NCBI GenBank assembly: GCA_008729055.1
Contig: SDUX01000007.1
Location: forward strand, 2,280,064 to 2,344,063
Direction of reading: 5' to 3'
DNA: 64,000 nucleotides
Source: Pyropia haitanensis
Taxonomy: Eukaryota; Rhodophyta; Bangiophyceae; Bangiales; Bangiaceae
The notes below the pieces were generated by a model. That model was not told the origin of the DNA, did no database searches, and saw only the letters and a list, made by a program, of their open reading frames with translations. Positions 29,215-39,572 of the stretch are shown here, one piece after another. A program made the translations under genes and the position numbers. Every line of letters starts with the position of its first letter. Position 1 is the stretch's first letter.

Positions 29215-30038
29215 CCTCTCCGTGCGGACACGTGCAGTGCACAAATCGCGTCTCCACTCCACGCCCCGCCCCCCCCCTCCCGCGCCTCCCCCCCCCCCCC
29301 GCCTCTGTCACGCTCAGGCGAGGCGTGGCCCCATCTTGCATATGTGCGCAAACCGGAGCTGTGGAAGCCTCCCACACGCTTGTGCAAGGCGCCGTCCTAC
29401 CCTGCCTTTCTGGGTGGACAAGCGGTGTGGAGGACGCTTGCATGCCCCCCGCCTTCCACTTGTACCCCAAAATTGCACGCTCAGGCGGGGCGCCCCCCAC
29501 GACACTCGTGCATCCAGCAAAAGTCATCCCACCCGACTCCCTCGCGCCAGCGGCACGCCTCAAAGAACCACTGGACGGACAGAGCGACTGCAACGCAGTC
29601 CACCAGGCGCCCCACAATCGGTCCTCATGAGCAGAGCTGACTGAGGCGCGGCAGGGCAACGCGACGGCACTGCCCTTGCGTGGCTGGTAAGCCCAGCACG
29701 CCGCAGCGCCAGATCGCAATGCGCCGCGTGGGTCCCTCACATTCTATTGCCTGGGAGATGCCGACCGTTCCAGATGGTGGCTTTCGTGGCCAGGAGAGCA
29801 CCAGGCTGCACCTCCCGACGGCCATCCATCCGAATGGGCAATATACGTGGCGTCGATCGCCTGCCGTTTTCCGCTACGACTCCAATTATTTGCCTAAACC
29901 AGAGGTAATTGAGTCCATGATCGCAACCTGATCGTCCGACGCTCGCCCAAAATGGCACACGCTCGCTGCGAAAACAGACACGATCCTCAGCTGCTCTGCT
30001 CCCACCGGCGCCTATTCAAACCGCACGGGCCTCCAGAT
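29215..30038. other. Region between pogo and the 1,000-bp element
   Basis: No gene seen. C-rich DNA at 29265-29305 leads into CACGCTCAGGCGAGGCG at 29309; a related copy lies at 29476. These match the repeats left of the pogo element, so the transposon seems to sit inside an older dispersed or tandem repeat. Confidence 0.45.
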
Positions 30039-30040
30039 TA

Positions 30041-31040
30041 GGATTGTATTTCACGCCCTTTGCGTGATTGGGAAGTCACGTTTTACGTGATCACATGCGC
30101 GTTTTTTACGTGATCACTTCATCACGCCCCAGCAGGAAAGGGCGTGACTTGGGGCGTCATCTATCGCAATAAATCCGCCGCCGGCGGACATGACACTGTG
30201 CAATTCAGGGAACTGGGGTCGCGGCCGGGGGCGCCCCAAGACGGTCAGCCCGCTGGCTCTGGCACACCCATATCGCCACGGGCTAGGCATCTTCCCAGAC
30301 TAGTGCCCCGCCCACTTTTTGTGTGTCGGTGGCTGCGGCTGCGACGGCAGCTGCTGCGTCTGTGGCTGTCTCGGTTGTACATCGGCGGTGGCGCCGAAAC
30401 TGCTTGGCCGCCGTCTGGTTTGTTATATTCTTCCCCTCCGCCCGCGGCGCGCACTTTGTAGAATACATGTTGGTTCCGCGCGCGCCAGCGCCGTCACAGC
30501 GTCTGCTCGCTTAGCTCTCTCCTGCAGTACCACCGATGGAAAGAAGTTTTCTTGCTTTAAGTTCTCGCTTCTCCAGCGCTATACTCCGGTGGAACATCAA
30601 AAGCTTTTAGATCAACAGGCGGGCTGCAAAGTGCCACGCAGTGCCCCCTTAACCCGTTTAAGTGGCAAAAGGCGTGGTCCGACAATTGTGCGACAGCACC
30701 CACGGGGTCGGGGAGCGGCTTTGGCCAGCGCGTCAGCGTCGGCGGCATTAGAATGGGGTTGAGGAGGACCAGTACGGATAGATCGGGGGATAAGAGTCGT
30801 CTCCTGAGTTTGCGGCATTGCAGTCGGCGCCACAGTCGAGCGCCACGCCAGGCAGGTCTGGCCGACAGTGAGAAGGTGGAATGAGGGTGCTACATTTGAA
30901 TCGAATAAGTATATTCTTGAGAGAAGGGGTGCTACCTTTCTGTGATCACGCCGCAAAAAGGGCGTGATTAGAGCGTAATTGGACGTGATCGAGCGTGACA
31001 CGCCCTCACACCCCGGGTTAAAAGGCGTGAAATACAAGCC
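30041..31040. mobile_element. Non-autonomous TA-flanked TIR element, 1,000 bp
   Basis: GGATTGTATTTCACGCCCTT at 30041 and the inverse of GGCTTGTATTTCACGCCTTT ending at 31040 form TIRs with two mismatches in 21. TA lies directly outside both ends (30039-30040 and 31041-31042). Subterminal DNA repeats TTTTACGTGATCAC (30081 and 30104) and several GCGTGAT/GTGATC motifs in the other end. No transposase frame is present, so it would depend on an enzyme supplied in trans. Its TIRs do not match those of the pogo element next door. Confidence 0.82.
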
Positions 31041-31042
31041 TA

Positions 31043-31933
31043 CTCCATATTGTGTTGGGTCGAACGAGCCAACGCATTCCAACTGGACTAGAATAACTGA
31101 ATCTGGATGACCCTTGTAGCCCCCGTTTTTGGCTAAGTCCGACGCCAGCTCTTGGGGCGAGGCGCCATCCGATGACGGAAAGACGCCCCAGATGTATAAC
31201 CCCTCCGAGGGGTCAAAAACCGCTTAGACATTGCACCGCCTCCAGATGCTCCTTTCGCCACATTCGGTCTCGTGTGGTATAAACACAGCAGACCGAATCT
31301 CGGGCATTGGGAGCGCGCAGCGCCGCCCCTCCTCTGCACCTCCCCCCACCTGCTCAATTGGCGCGCGTTGACAATTGACCCATGGGTAAACCGCCTCTGG
31401 TAACCGGGCTCACCCCAGTTCTCGCGCCACAGCAAACGGGGGAATGGTGGTGCCGGCTGGGCCCGCCACCCCGACCGCGCCACCCCGATCGCGCCCCCCC
31501 GATCGCGCCACCCCCGCCGTCGCTGCTGTTACGTTTCCCGCGCTTCGTTGCTGGCCCGCGCTACGGCGCCACTGTTGTGGCCCGCGCTACGTCGCCACTG
31601 TTGTGGCTGAGCCACCTCCCTGCACAGGCGGTATGGAGCCTGGTCCGTCATCGGGTCGGGACCGTTTTAGGGCCGGCACCCTCGCGCACGGCGCCGCCAC
31701 TGTCCGGCATCGCCCGGCGCCGTCGCGACCGCCGCCGCCGTCGTCGTTCCCCCTCCCCGCGCCGCTCTCCTCCTATCCTTTGGCGCACTCCCCGCCCTCT
31801 CTCCCCAGTCATTCATCCTCTCTTTTCGTGCTGCGTGGTGTGGTGTGGGGCGGGAGCGAGGGTGTCTGGCACGTGGGGCGCGGGTGCGGGTTGCGGATTT
31901 TCTGTTTGCGGCTGCGGCGGTTGTGACTTGCGG
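31043..31933. other. Left flank of the gypsy insertion
   Basis: No recognisable gene. The plus frame from 31382 is Pro/Arg-rich. Because gypsy inserted at GTGCT, this DNA was once joined directly to 39308 onward, and it may be the far 5' region of the protease gene at 39573. Confidence 0.4.
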
Positions 31934-31938
31934 GTGCT

Positions 31939-32800
31939 TGTAAGGATATGCCCCTTAAATCCCCAAGACTGGAGCCTAGGGGATAAGGACTGGGGCCTCT
32001 CCTTCCCTGTCCTTCTCAGCCAACTCCTTCCAAGACGCATCAACTCCAAAGTAATCTGGGGCATGCCGCGGTGTCCGTCCGATAATCTACTACTAACGGA
32101 CGGTCAGCACGGGAGCCGCGGATTGGCTAACCGACACTACCCTGACTCATCTGCCGACGGGTACAGTCTCCAACGGATCAACGGACTAACGGACCAAAAG
32201 ACGAGCCACATCTCTGACGCGTCAGCAAGCCGGAACAATCTCCCCGTGGACCAATGGGAGCGACAAGACTTGCTGACCCACGGGAGATATTCGACCCGAA
32301 GACTGGCGTCTGCTTACACGCCTCTGAGGCTTTTCGGGTCGAATGGCGCGTGGGGCCAGCCGCGCGGCGCTACGAGCGCCGCACACCGTCCCCCCCCCGT
32401 TTGGGGCTTTCTGGTGGGGCGCCTTGGGGCGCACACGCCCACCCTTGCTTTGTTCTGAGAGCCCATGCTTTGTTTTGAGAGCTTTGGTGCCGTCCACCGG
32501 CACGACGGGCAATTGCATGCTTTGGGGCACCCTGGGTGCCCCCCTGGGGGTATATAATGCGTGAGTGTGGGCGCCACCGGGAGAGACCTCGGGGGGAACA
32601 ACCACAGACAGAGACACAAAGACCTCCTTTACCTTCGACCCCCTCGACCCTCACCGACGTCACGCCCATCCTCTTCCCCACCCCCATCACCGTCATCCCA
32701 CCCGTCACCTTCCCCGCGCCCGGCATCCTCATTGGTGCACGGGTTGCTGACACCGGCGCCAGTACGTTGAGGGCTGCCCGTGTGTGGGTGGTGCCTCACA
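31939..32800 (+). repeat. Gypsy 5' LTR
   Basis: 862 bp, TG...CA ends. It contains a TATA box at 32551-32557, a stem-loop with an 11-bp perfect stem (TTCGACCCGAA at 32290-32300 and its inverse at 32333-32343), and an 8-bp hairpin GCGGCGCT/AGCGCCGC at 32364-32382. Confidence 0.95.
32551..32557 (+). promoter_or_regulatory. LTR TATA box
   Basis: TATATAA in GC-rich DNA about 250 bp before the LTR end. A start about 30 bp downstream would leave a plausible R-U5 of about 220 bp. The same motif is at 39058-39064 in the 3' LTR. Confidence 0.6.
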
Positions 32801-32802
32801 TG

Positions 32803-32815
32803 TGGTAGCTTCAGA
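32803..32815 (+). other. Candidate tRNA primer-binding site
   Basis: TGGTAGCTTCAGA begins 2 nt after the 5' LTR. TGG is the complement of a tRNA CCA end, and TGGTAGC fits the acceptor end common to many eukaryotic initiator tRNAs. The rest cannot be matched without the host tRNA. Confidence 0.35.
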
Positions 32816-33037
32816 TAGTTTGACTTCCTCTTGGCGGTGACGTTGCGATTCCGTCCTGGATTTGGCCCTCCCTGTGTTTGTGCACTCGTGCTGCCCCCTG
32901 TGTTCGGCGTGCCTCGGGCATTGTAATACGAACGCAGCGGGTTCCACGAATCACACCGAAAGAACACTGCTCTGACACTGCCCTGGTGGCCCCTGTCACG
33001 GTTTTTTTTCTTTTGGTCGACTGTTTGTCGAAACCCA

Positions 33038-33676
33038 GTGAGTGCCAAATCAGGTTCGGAATTTTCTTCCTCGGCGTTGGCGGACGCCCCGACTTCCTCG
33101 GCGGCGACGGCGCGCCCCCCGACGGCGCGCGGCACCCCGGCGGCGCGCGGCACCGCGGCGGCGCGCGACACCGCGGCGGCACGTGGCACCCCGGCGGGCG
33201 CATCCACGTCATCCTCTGTGGCGGCGACGGCCGCATCGGCGGCGCCAGCCACATCCAAGCCCCCCCTCTCGCGCAAGGGTAAGGGCCCGGCCACGTCAGG
33301 ACCGGCGGTCCCAGCCAACCGGCGCCTGCTGCTGCCCGCGCAGGATCCGGCCCGGCGCTACATCGCGCCGCCGGCCCCACGAATTGGCCACATCCGACCG
33401 ACGACCGCGCGCGCAGCAGAGCAGCGAGAGCAGCGCCGGATCGCCAAGACCATCCCCAAGGACAAATACGTTTGCAAGCCGTGCGGTGTGCGTTGCAACA
33501 GCCTGACAGTGCTGCGCGACCATCGCTGGTCGCGGCGCCACCGCAATACGGTCAACCGTCCAGCGACCCGCCCTCGTTGCGACGTGTGCGATCGCGAATT
33601 TGAGACGGTCGAGCACTTCGAACGCCACCAGCGTGGCAAGGATCACCACCGCACGCTGGCGCGCCGCACCGACTGA
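33038..33676 (+). CDS. Two U1/matrin-type C2H2 zinc fingers, extra ORF in gypsy
   Basis: A GC-rich frame of 212 codons lies between the 5' LTR and gag, in a position where Ty3/gypsy elements normally have no gene. The first 100 residues are Ala/Thr/Arg/Pro-rich. The C-terminal 70 hold two fingers of exact spacing C-x2-C-x12-H-x5-H: CKPCGVRC...DHRWSRRH and CDVCDREF...RHQRGKDH. That spacing is typical of U1-like/matrin fingers, which bind RNA or structured DNA. The frame has no ATG. It begins just after a T-rich tract ending in CAG (33001-33037), which looks like a 3' splice site, so a spliced leader from the LTR is likely. Base composition differs from gag-pol, so capture of a host gene segment is my inference. 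Confidence 0.6.
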   Translation: MSAKSGSEFSSSALADAPTSSAATARPPTARGTPAARGTAAARDTAAARGTPAGASTSSSVAATAASAAPATSKPPLSRKGKGPATSGPAVPANRRLLLPAQDPARRYIAPPAPRIGHIRPTTARAAEQREQRRIAKTIPKDKYVCKPCGVRCNSLTVLRDHRWSRRHRNTVNRPATRPRCDVCDREFETVEHFERHQRGKDHHRTLARRTD

Positions 33677-34040
33677 CACCTCGCAACACCCCCCAGGATC
33701 TGTGCAAGAGACGCGATTTTCCCCCTTTGATCCCCCCGCGTGGAAATCCGGCACGACCCGACTCGGGCCCGTGCGCGGCGGCCGGCGGGAAAATCCGATT
33801 GCGTGATTTGAGTCTTCGAATTCTGCTTCATCGCATCGCTTGTGACCCATCAAATAGTGTTGTCCATCTTTGGAAACGTGGTAGCCACGACGGCCACGCT
33901 TGTCCAGAGCTAGTGCAGCACTATTTTGCTTGGTCAAATTAACTTGCACATCTTGTAAGACTTGCCCCGTGCTCTGCCGGAGTAAGTCAAACCGGATCTG
34001 TTGGGTTAATTTGATTGTTGCGGACCTCACCCAGGACGCA

Positions 34041-34919
34041 ATGGACCCCCCGAATCCTGCGACTGTAAGCCCGATTAATCCGGGAACGGCTTCAACCGCA
34101 CCCTCCGCGGAGTCATGGAATCAACTTACAGCGTTCGTCTCGCAGATGAGCGCCGAGCTCGAGGCTCATAAGGTTGAATTGGCGGACGCCAAGAAACAGC
34201 TGTCCGACGCCAAGGCTAAGGCCTCGAGTGGAGGCGCGACGACTGCAAGGCCGAATAAGCCCGCGCTGTTCTCTGGCAAGCCCGGGACAATTGAAGCATG
34301 GTGCTCGCACATGGACTCATATGTGCGACTGACTGACCCTGACGAAGCGTGTCGGATCGCCTGCACCTACCTGGACGGTGAAGCGTTCACCTGGTGGCAT
34401 ACCTACAGTCGGACGACGGCGGTCCCCGACTGGGCTACCTTTCGGGCTGCGCTCATCCGTCGCTTCAGCCCTCTGAACAAGACGCAGGCGGCGCGGGACA
34501 AGCTGCACTCATGGCGCCAAATCAAGGACGTCGGGACGTTCAACAGGACTTTCCTGAGCGTCCTCTTGGACATCCCGGACATCACCGAAGCGGAAAAGAT
34601 CGACCGCTATAGCCGAGGCCTGAAGCGCGACATCTGGCAGGCACTGTGCCTCAAGACGTACACCGATCTTGAATCACTGATGACGGACGCCCTGCGCGTG
34701 GAAGCGGCCAAGGCTGGAGTGTCCCGTATCACCAGCAATGTTAACAGCACTTCTGGCAAGCCACCGACGATGGGCGTTGTCCCGATGGACATTTCCAGCA
34801 TCAAGATCGAAAAGCTGACGCCAGACGAACGCCAGCGCTGCATGCGCGAGGGTCTCTGCCTTCGCTGTCGCGAGAAAGGACACATGGCTAAGGACTGCCC
34901 AAAAGGCCAGCGGAACTGA
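34041..34919 (+). CDS. Gypsy Gag
   Basis: 292 residues from the ATG at 34041; the open frame reaches back to 33900 only via a non-ATG start. It has a short coiled N-terminus (about residues 30-60), then a Ty3/gypsy capsid-type region with typical signatures such as FSGKPG, WWHTY and FNRTFLSVL at about 75-200. A CCHC knuckle [14 protein letters not shown] lies near residue 275. It packages element RNA. The last 28 nt overlap the pol frame. Confidence 0.93.
   Translation: MDPPNPATVSPINPGTASTAPSAESWNQLTAFVSQMSAELEAHKVELADAKKQLSDAKAKASSGGATTARPNKPALFSGKPGTIEAWCSHMDSYVRLTDPDEACRIACTYLDGEAFTWWHTYSRTTAVPDWATFRAALIRRFSPLNKTQAARDKLHSWRQIKDVGTFNRTFLSVLLDIPDITEAEKIDRYSRGLKRDIWQALCLKTYTDLESLMTDALRVEAAKAGVSRITSNVNSTSGKPPTMGVVPMDISSIKIEKLTPDERQRCMREGLCLRCREKGHMAKDCPKGQRN
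34889..34919 (+). promoter_or_regulatory. Probable -1 ribosomal frameshift site, gag-pol (gypsy)
   Basis: C CCA AAA at 34898-34904 is a canonical X XXY YYZ heptamer in the gag frame. It lies inside the 28-nt window between the last pol-frame stop (34889-34891) and the gag stop (34917-34919). No obvious strong stem follows. Confidence 0.65.
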
Positions 34920-37900
34920 AGCAGCAACAATCCTCAACATCTGTGAAAGACGCTCCTTCGGTTCCTGAAAATATGTCGTCACCATTTGAAGGCCCGCGAC
35001 TCGGGCTTCTGCTTTCTACTGCTTCTGTCAATGGAAAAGCTGTTAAGGTGCTGTTCGACGACGGATCTCCCATCAACGTCGTCTCAAGGCGCCTCGTTAC
35101 CTCCTTGCATGTGAAAACGAAAGGAACGGACTTCGCGGCAAGCATGCCCGATGGCCGCTCCCATGTGCTCGCTGAAACCGTTGACCCTCTTGAGATTCAC
35201 ATCGGACCGTACCAAGAGCGACTTCGGTTTGCTGTTTGTGAATTGAGCGCGTACGACCTCATCCTGGGAAAGAAGTGGCGCGATGACAAGGACGCCAAAA
35301 TCAACAACAAGAAAAACAAGATCTCCTTCAAGTTCAACCACAAGAACATTTCTATCACTGCCTCCCTCAAGATGCCCGAAGCTCTGATCAGTCGGCAACG
35401 CCTTGCTCGGGACCTCGTTCAAAGGTGCCCTGTTTTTGCCATCTACCTGCAGTCGGAAGATCCCTCTAGCACCTTCGACATTAACGCCATTACGATGGGA
35501 CAAGGCGAAGACAAGAAAGAAGTTCAAGAGATTCTCAAAGAGTACGCTGACGTCTTCCCAGACGAGCTCCCCGACGGACTCCCTCCTGAGCGCAGTCACA
35601 AATTTAGCATCAAGCTGACCGATGACGCCCAACCGCGTCGTAGCGGAATTTACCGACTAGCCGAATGGGAGCTCGAAGAACTCAAGACTCAACTGGCCGG
35701 CCTCATAAGGAAGGGATTCATCCAACCAAGCACCTCACCGTGGGGCTCTTCCGTCCTCTTTGCGGCGAAGAAGGACGGTGGCTGGCGAATGTGCATCGAC
35801 TACAGGGCCCTGAACAAGGCTACTATCAAGAACGCGTACCCACTACCACGCATCGACGACATCTTTGACCAACTGCGAAAGGCCAAGTACTTTACAAAGA
35901 TCGACCTCCGCTCTGGCTATCACCAGATTCGCCTTGACCCAGAAACAATACCTTTGACGGCGTTTCGAACCAAGTACGGATTCTATGAGTTCACCGTCGT
36001 ACCCTTTGGTCTGACAAATGCACCCGCGGTCTTCATGAACCTAATGAACGATGTCTTCCGACCCTATCTGTACGACTTCATCTGTGTCTACCTCGACGAC
36101 ATCCTAGTCTACAGCGAAACTTACGACGATCACCTCAAGCACCTACGATTAGCACTCGAGAAATTACGAGAACACAAGCTCTACGCCAAGCTGAGCAAGT
36201 GCCAGTTCGCTCGAACTACTGTGGACTACCTTGGCCACGTCATCTCCGAGAAAGGCTTCTCTATGGAAGACTACAAGGTCCAAGCCATCCGTACGTGGGC
36301 AACACCGAGGAGCAAAAAGGATGTACAATCTTTCCTCGGTATGGTCAACTTCTATCGAAGATTCATTAAGGGAATGGCTGCCGTAGCTACGCCGCTAACG
36401 AGGCTGACTGGGAATGTCGACTTCGAGTGGACACCCGACGCCCAGAAAGCCTTTGAGCAGCTGCAGGACCTAACGACAAGCGCACCGGTGCTAAGGCCTT
36501 TCGACAAGAGATACCCAATCTACGTGTCTACAGATGCCAGCGGGTATGCTGTGGGCGCAGTCCTTGAGCAAGATGATGGACGCGGACGGCGTCCAGTGGC
36601 GTACTTCTCGTTAACCCTCAACATCCACGAGCAGCGCTACAGCATTCGTGAAAGAGAACTGCTTGCAGTCGTACAAGCTATCCGGCATTGGCGCTGCTAC
36701 CTCTACGGAAGACCCTTTGAGGTCCACACCGACCATGAGTCCCTGAGATACCTAAGCACCCAAGAGAAGCTGAACGATCGCCAAGTCAAGTGGCTGGAGT
36801 TTCTGGACCAGTTCCAGTTCAAGATTGTCCCAATCAAGGGCACTTCGAATCCCGTGGCTGATGCCCTTTCCAGGCAGCCACAAGATGCTCCCGACAAGCA
36901 CGCCCCCAATCAAGATCTTCTTAGTCGCGTGCTGACCAAGACCATTGAAGAACTCCCCAAGAAAACTGAAATCAACAACCTCATAACCATCAACCAAAGT
37001 GATCAAGACCTTGCCACCTTAAGACAAGAGTACGACGCGGACCCCAAGTTTGCCGACCTAGTCAAAGACCCGGTATCTCCCTACCGGCTACACATGAGGT
37101 TGTTGAAACGAGGTGACCGTACGTGTATCCCCGTCGGTACTCTACGCCAAAGACTACTCCACGACTACCATGATGTCCCGTGCCAAGGGCACATGGGAGT
37201 CAAGAAAACAACCAAGGTTATCTCTTCCAAGTACTACTGGAAGACAATGCGGAAAGACATCCAAAGATACGTACAAACATGTGATTTGTGCCAGCGGAAC
37301 AAGGCTAGCACCCATTCACCTCTGGGTCACCTCAAACCCTTGGACCCCCCGAGCCAACGATGGGCAAGTGTCTCCATGGACTTTATCACGCCTCTTCCTC
37401 TGACTCCAAGAGGCCACAACGGGATTTACGTCGTTGTCGACCGCCTCTCCAAGATGATTCGCCTCGCCCCTATGAAGCCAGACTGTACGGCGCCAGTCGC
37501 AGCTCAGCTCTACCATGATCACGTCTATCGACACCACGGACTCCCAGCTGATGTTGTCTGCGACAGGGACCGCATTTTCTTCTCCAACTTCTGGCAGTCG
37601 CTCACGGAGATTCTCAAGGTCAAGATCAAGGCCTCTTCAGCGTACCACCCGCAAACCGACGGACAAACTGAGATCATGAACAAGAAGATCGAAGAAATCC
37701 TGCGAAACTTTGTCAACCATCACCAAGGCAATTGGAACCTCTTTCTGGTTGCTGCCGAAGTAGCCTACAACCGGTCGCCAAATGCTGTTACAACGTACTC
37801 CCCTTTCTTCCTGAACTACGGATTCGAACCTAAGACGGTACCAATGGACATCCTCGAAAACTCAGAGTCAAGCATACCTGCAGTGTCTGACTGGCTCAGC

Positions 37901-38434
37901 GGTCTCCAACATGCTCAAGAGACTGCCATCTCAGCCATCAAGAGTGCAAATGAGGCGCGCTCGGCGTACGCAAATCGCCATCGCCGACCTTGCAAGATCG
38001 CCGTGGACGATCTGGTGCTACTAAGTACCAAACACCTTATGCCAGATGCTTTCCAAGGCGCTCGCAAGCTGATGCCCAAGTACTCAGGACCGTACCGCGT
38101 CACTGAGAGTATCAACGATGTGACGTTCCGCCTGGATCTTCCCCAAGCGGTGCTCGATCGCAAGGTTCACAACGCCTTTCATGCGAGCTTGCTGAAGCCG
38201 TACCGCGCTGATCCTTATGGCCGACTTCCTCCCGTTCCGCCTCCGGTGGCATTTCCGGACGGTTCTGTCGAGTACGAAGTCGACTCCATCATAAGGTCAC
38301 GAAAGCGCCGTGGACGACTACAGTACCTGGTCAAGTGGAAAGGCTGTGACGTCAGCGAGAACTCCTGGCTGACCAAGCAAGACCTTGCGAACGCACCTGA
38401 GGTGTTGGACGCATTCCTGCGCCGCGCGTCCTAA
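34892..38434 (+). CDS. Gypsy Pol: protease, RT, RNase H, integrase, chromodomain
   Basis: The frame is open from just after a TAA at 34889-34891 and has no ATG until 34973, so it is probably translated by a -1 slip from gag. Domains in order: aspartic protease ([13 protein letters not shown], where DDG replaces the usual DSG/DTG); reverse transcriptase with [10 protein letters not shown] and [10 protein letters not shown]; RNase H ([29 protein letters not shown]); integrase with a zinc finger (HDYHD...HMG, CDLCQ) and catalytic D, D, E ([29 protein letters not shown]); C-terminal chromodomain ([30 protein letters not shown]). Chromodomains guide chromoviral integration to marked chromatin. All core motifs are intact and the LTRs are near identical, so the copy may be active. 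Confidence 0.96.
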   Translation, partial: GLPKRPAELKQQQSSTSVKDAPSVPENMSSPFEGPRLGLLLSTASVNGKAVKVLFDDGSPINVVSRRLVTSLHVKTKGTDFAASMPDGRSHVLAETVDPLEIHIGPYQERLRFAVCELSAYDLILGKKWRDDKDAKINNKKNKISFKFNHKNISITASLKMPEALISRQRLARDLVQRCPVFAIYLQSEDPSSTFDINAITMGQGEDKKEVQEILKEYADVFPDELPDGLPPERSHKFSIKLTDDAQPRRSGIYRLAEWELEELKTQLAGLIRKGFIQPSTSPWGSSVLFAAKKDGGWRMCIDYRALNKATIKNAYPLPRIDDIFDQLRKAKYFTKIDLRSGYHQIRLDPETIPLTAFRTKYGFYEFTVVPFGLTNAPAVFMNLMNDVFRPYLYDFICVYLDDILVYSETYDDHLKHLRLALEKLREHKLYAKLSKCQFARTTVDYLGHVISEKGFSMEDYKVQAIRTWATPRSKKDVQSFLGMVNFYRRFIKGMAAVATPLTRLTGNVDFEWTPDAQKAFEQLQDLTTSAPVLRPFDKRYPIYVSTDASGYAVGAVLEQDDGRGRRPVAYFSLTLNIHEQRYSIRERELLAVVQAIRHWRCYLYGRPFEVHTDHESLRYLSTQEKLNDRQVKWLEFLDQFQFKIVPIKGTSNPVADALSRQPQDAPDKHAPNQDLLSRVLTKTIEELPKKTEINNLITINQSDQDLATLRQEYDADPKFADLVKDPVSPYRLHMRLLKRGDRTCIPVGTLRQRLLHDYHDVPCQGHMGVKKTTKVISSKYYWKTMRKDIQRYVQTCDLCQRNKASTHSPLGHLKPLDPPSQRWASVSMDFITPLPLTPRGHNGIYVVVDRLSKMIRLAPMKPDCTAPVAAQLYHDHVYRHHGLPADVVCDRDRIFFSNFWQSLTEILKVKIKASSAYHPQTDGQTEIMNKKIEEILRNFVNHHQGNWNLFLVAAEVAYNRSPNAVTTYSPFFLNYGFEPKTVPMDILENSESSIPAVSDWLSGLQHAQETAISAIKSANEARSAYANRHRRPCKIAVDDLVLLSTKHLMPDAFQGARKLMPKYSGPYRVTESINDVTFRLDLPQAVLDRKVHNAFHASLLKPYRADPYGRLPPVPPPVAFPDGSVEYEVDSIIRSRKRRGRLQYLVKWKGCDVSENSWLTKQDLANAPEVLDAFLRRAS

Positions 38435-38445
38435 GGGGGGGGAGG
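38432..38445 (+). other. Polypurine tract
   Basis: AAGGGGGGGAGGTG ends directly at the 3' LTR. This is the usual position of the plus-strand primer of LTR elements. Confidence 0.7.
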
Positions 38446-39307
38446 TGTAAGGATATGCCCCTTAAATCCCCAAGACTGGAGCCTAGGGGATAAGGACTGG
38501 GGCCTCTCCTTCCCTGTCCTTCTCAGCCAACTCCTTCCAAGACGCATCAACTCCAAAGTAATCTGGGGCATGCCGCGGTGTCCGTTCGATAATCTACTAC
38601 TAACGGACGGTCAGCACGGGAGCCGCGGATTGGCTAACCGACACTACCCTGACTCATCTGCCGACGGGTACAGTCTCCAACGGATCAACGGACTAACGGA
38701 CCAAAAGACGAGCCACATCTCTGACGCGTCAGCAAGCCGGAACAATCTCCCCGTGGACCAATGGGAGCGACAAGACTTGCTGACCCACGGGAGATATTCG
38801 ACCCGAAGACTGGCGTCTGCTTACACGCCTCTGAGGCTTTTCGGGTCGAATGGCGCGTGGGGCCAGCCGCGCGGCGCTACGAGCGCCGCACACCGTCCCC
38901 CCCCCGTTTGGGGCTTTCTGGTGGGGCGCCTTGGGGCGCACACGCCCACCCTTGCTTTGTTCTGAGAGCCCATGCTTTGTTTTGAGAGCTTTGGTGCCGT
39001 CCACCGGCACGACGGGCAATTGCATGCTTTGGGGCACCCTGGGTGCCCCCCTGGGGGTATATAATGCGTGAGTGTGGGCGCCACCGGGAGAGACCTCGGG
39101 GGGAACAACCACAGACAGAGACACAAAGACCTCCTTTACCTTCGACCCCCTCGACCCTCACCGACGTCACGCCCATCCTCTTCCCCACCCCCATCACCGT
39201 CATCCCACCCGTCACCTTCCCCGCGCCCGGCATCCTCATTGGTGCACGGGTTGCTGACACCGGCGCCAGTACGTTGAGGGCTGCCCGTGTGTGGGTGGTG
39301 CCTCACA
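38446..39307 (+). repeat. Gypsy 3' LTR
   Basis: 862 bp, identical to the 5' LTR except for one base. It is preceded by a purine-rich tract. Confidence 0.95.
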
Positions 39308-39572
39308 GTGCTGTTGCTTGCGGCTGCGGCGTTTGCGGCGGTCCGCGGCTTTTGCGGTCTTTCGTGGCGTGCCTGCTTTCGGTGGCTCTGTTTGTGGTGG
39401 GCTCCCCGGTCTGGGCGGGGCTGTTGGCGTCGCTGTCGGTGTCTGCGCCGCTGGCGCCGGCGCTCTGCCTGCCGCTCGGTGTGGCTCTGCCTGCCGCTCG
39501 GTGTGGCTGCGGTCCTGGGTACGAGCAGAGCTCGTGCTCTCGTCGGCTGTGGTGAGCTGCGGCAAGTGGGAC
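39308..39572 (+). other. 5' region of the second protease gene
   Basis: TGC/GGC-rich DNA between the gypsy insertion site and the protease ATG. No start codon with a better frame is seen. Its original upstream continuation is at 31934 and leftwards. Confidence 0.4.

Larger units (their letters stand above)
31939..39307 (+). mobile_element. Complete Ty3/gypsy chromovirus
   Basis: A 7,369-bp element has two 862-bp LTRs (TGTAAGGATATGCCCC ... GGTGCCTCACA) that are collinear and differ at one position (32079 C, 38586 T). A 5-bp target duplication GTGCT lies at 31934-31938 and 39308-39312. Internally a zinc-finger ORF, gag, and pol with a C-terminal chromodomain follow in order. The RT-before-integrase order and the chromodomain place it among the chromoviruses. 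The gag-pol part is visibly less GC-rich than its surroundings. Confidence 0.96.

Noticed and set aside
32536..32808. LTR frame containing DTGAS, like a retroviral protease motif
   Set aside because: It overlaps the TATA box and LTR end, is identical in the 3' LTR, and the real protease lies in pol.
33296..34030. Minus-strand ORF of 244 residues inside gypsy
   Set aside because: It is antisense to the zinc-finger ORF, whose finger spacing shows that the plus strand is the coding one.
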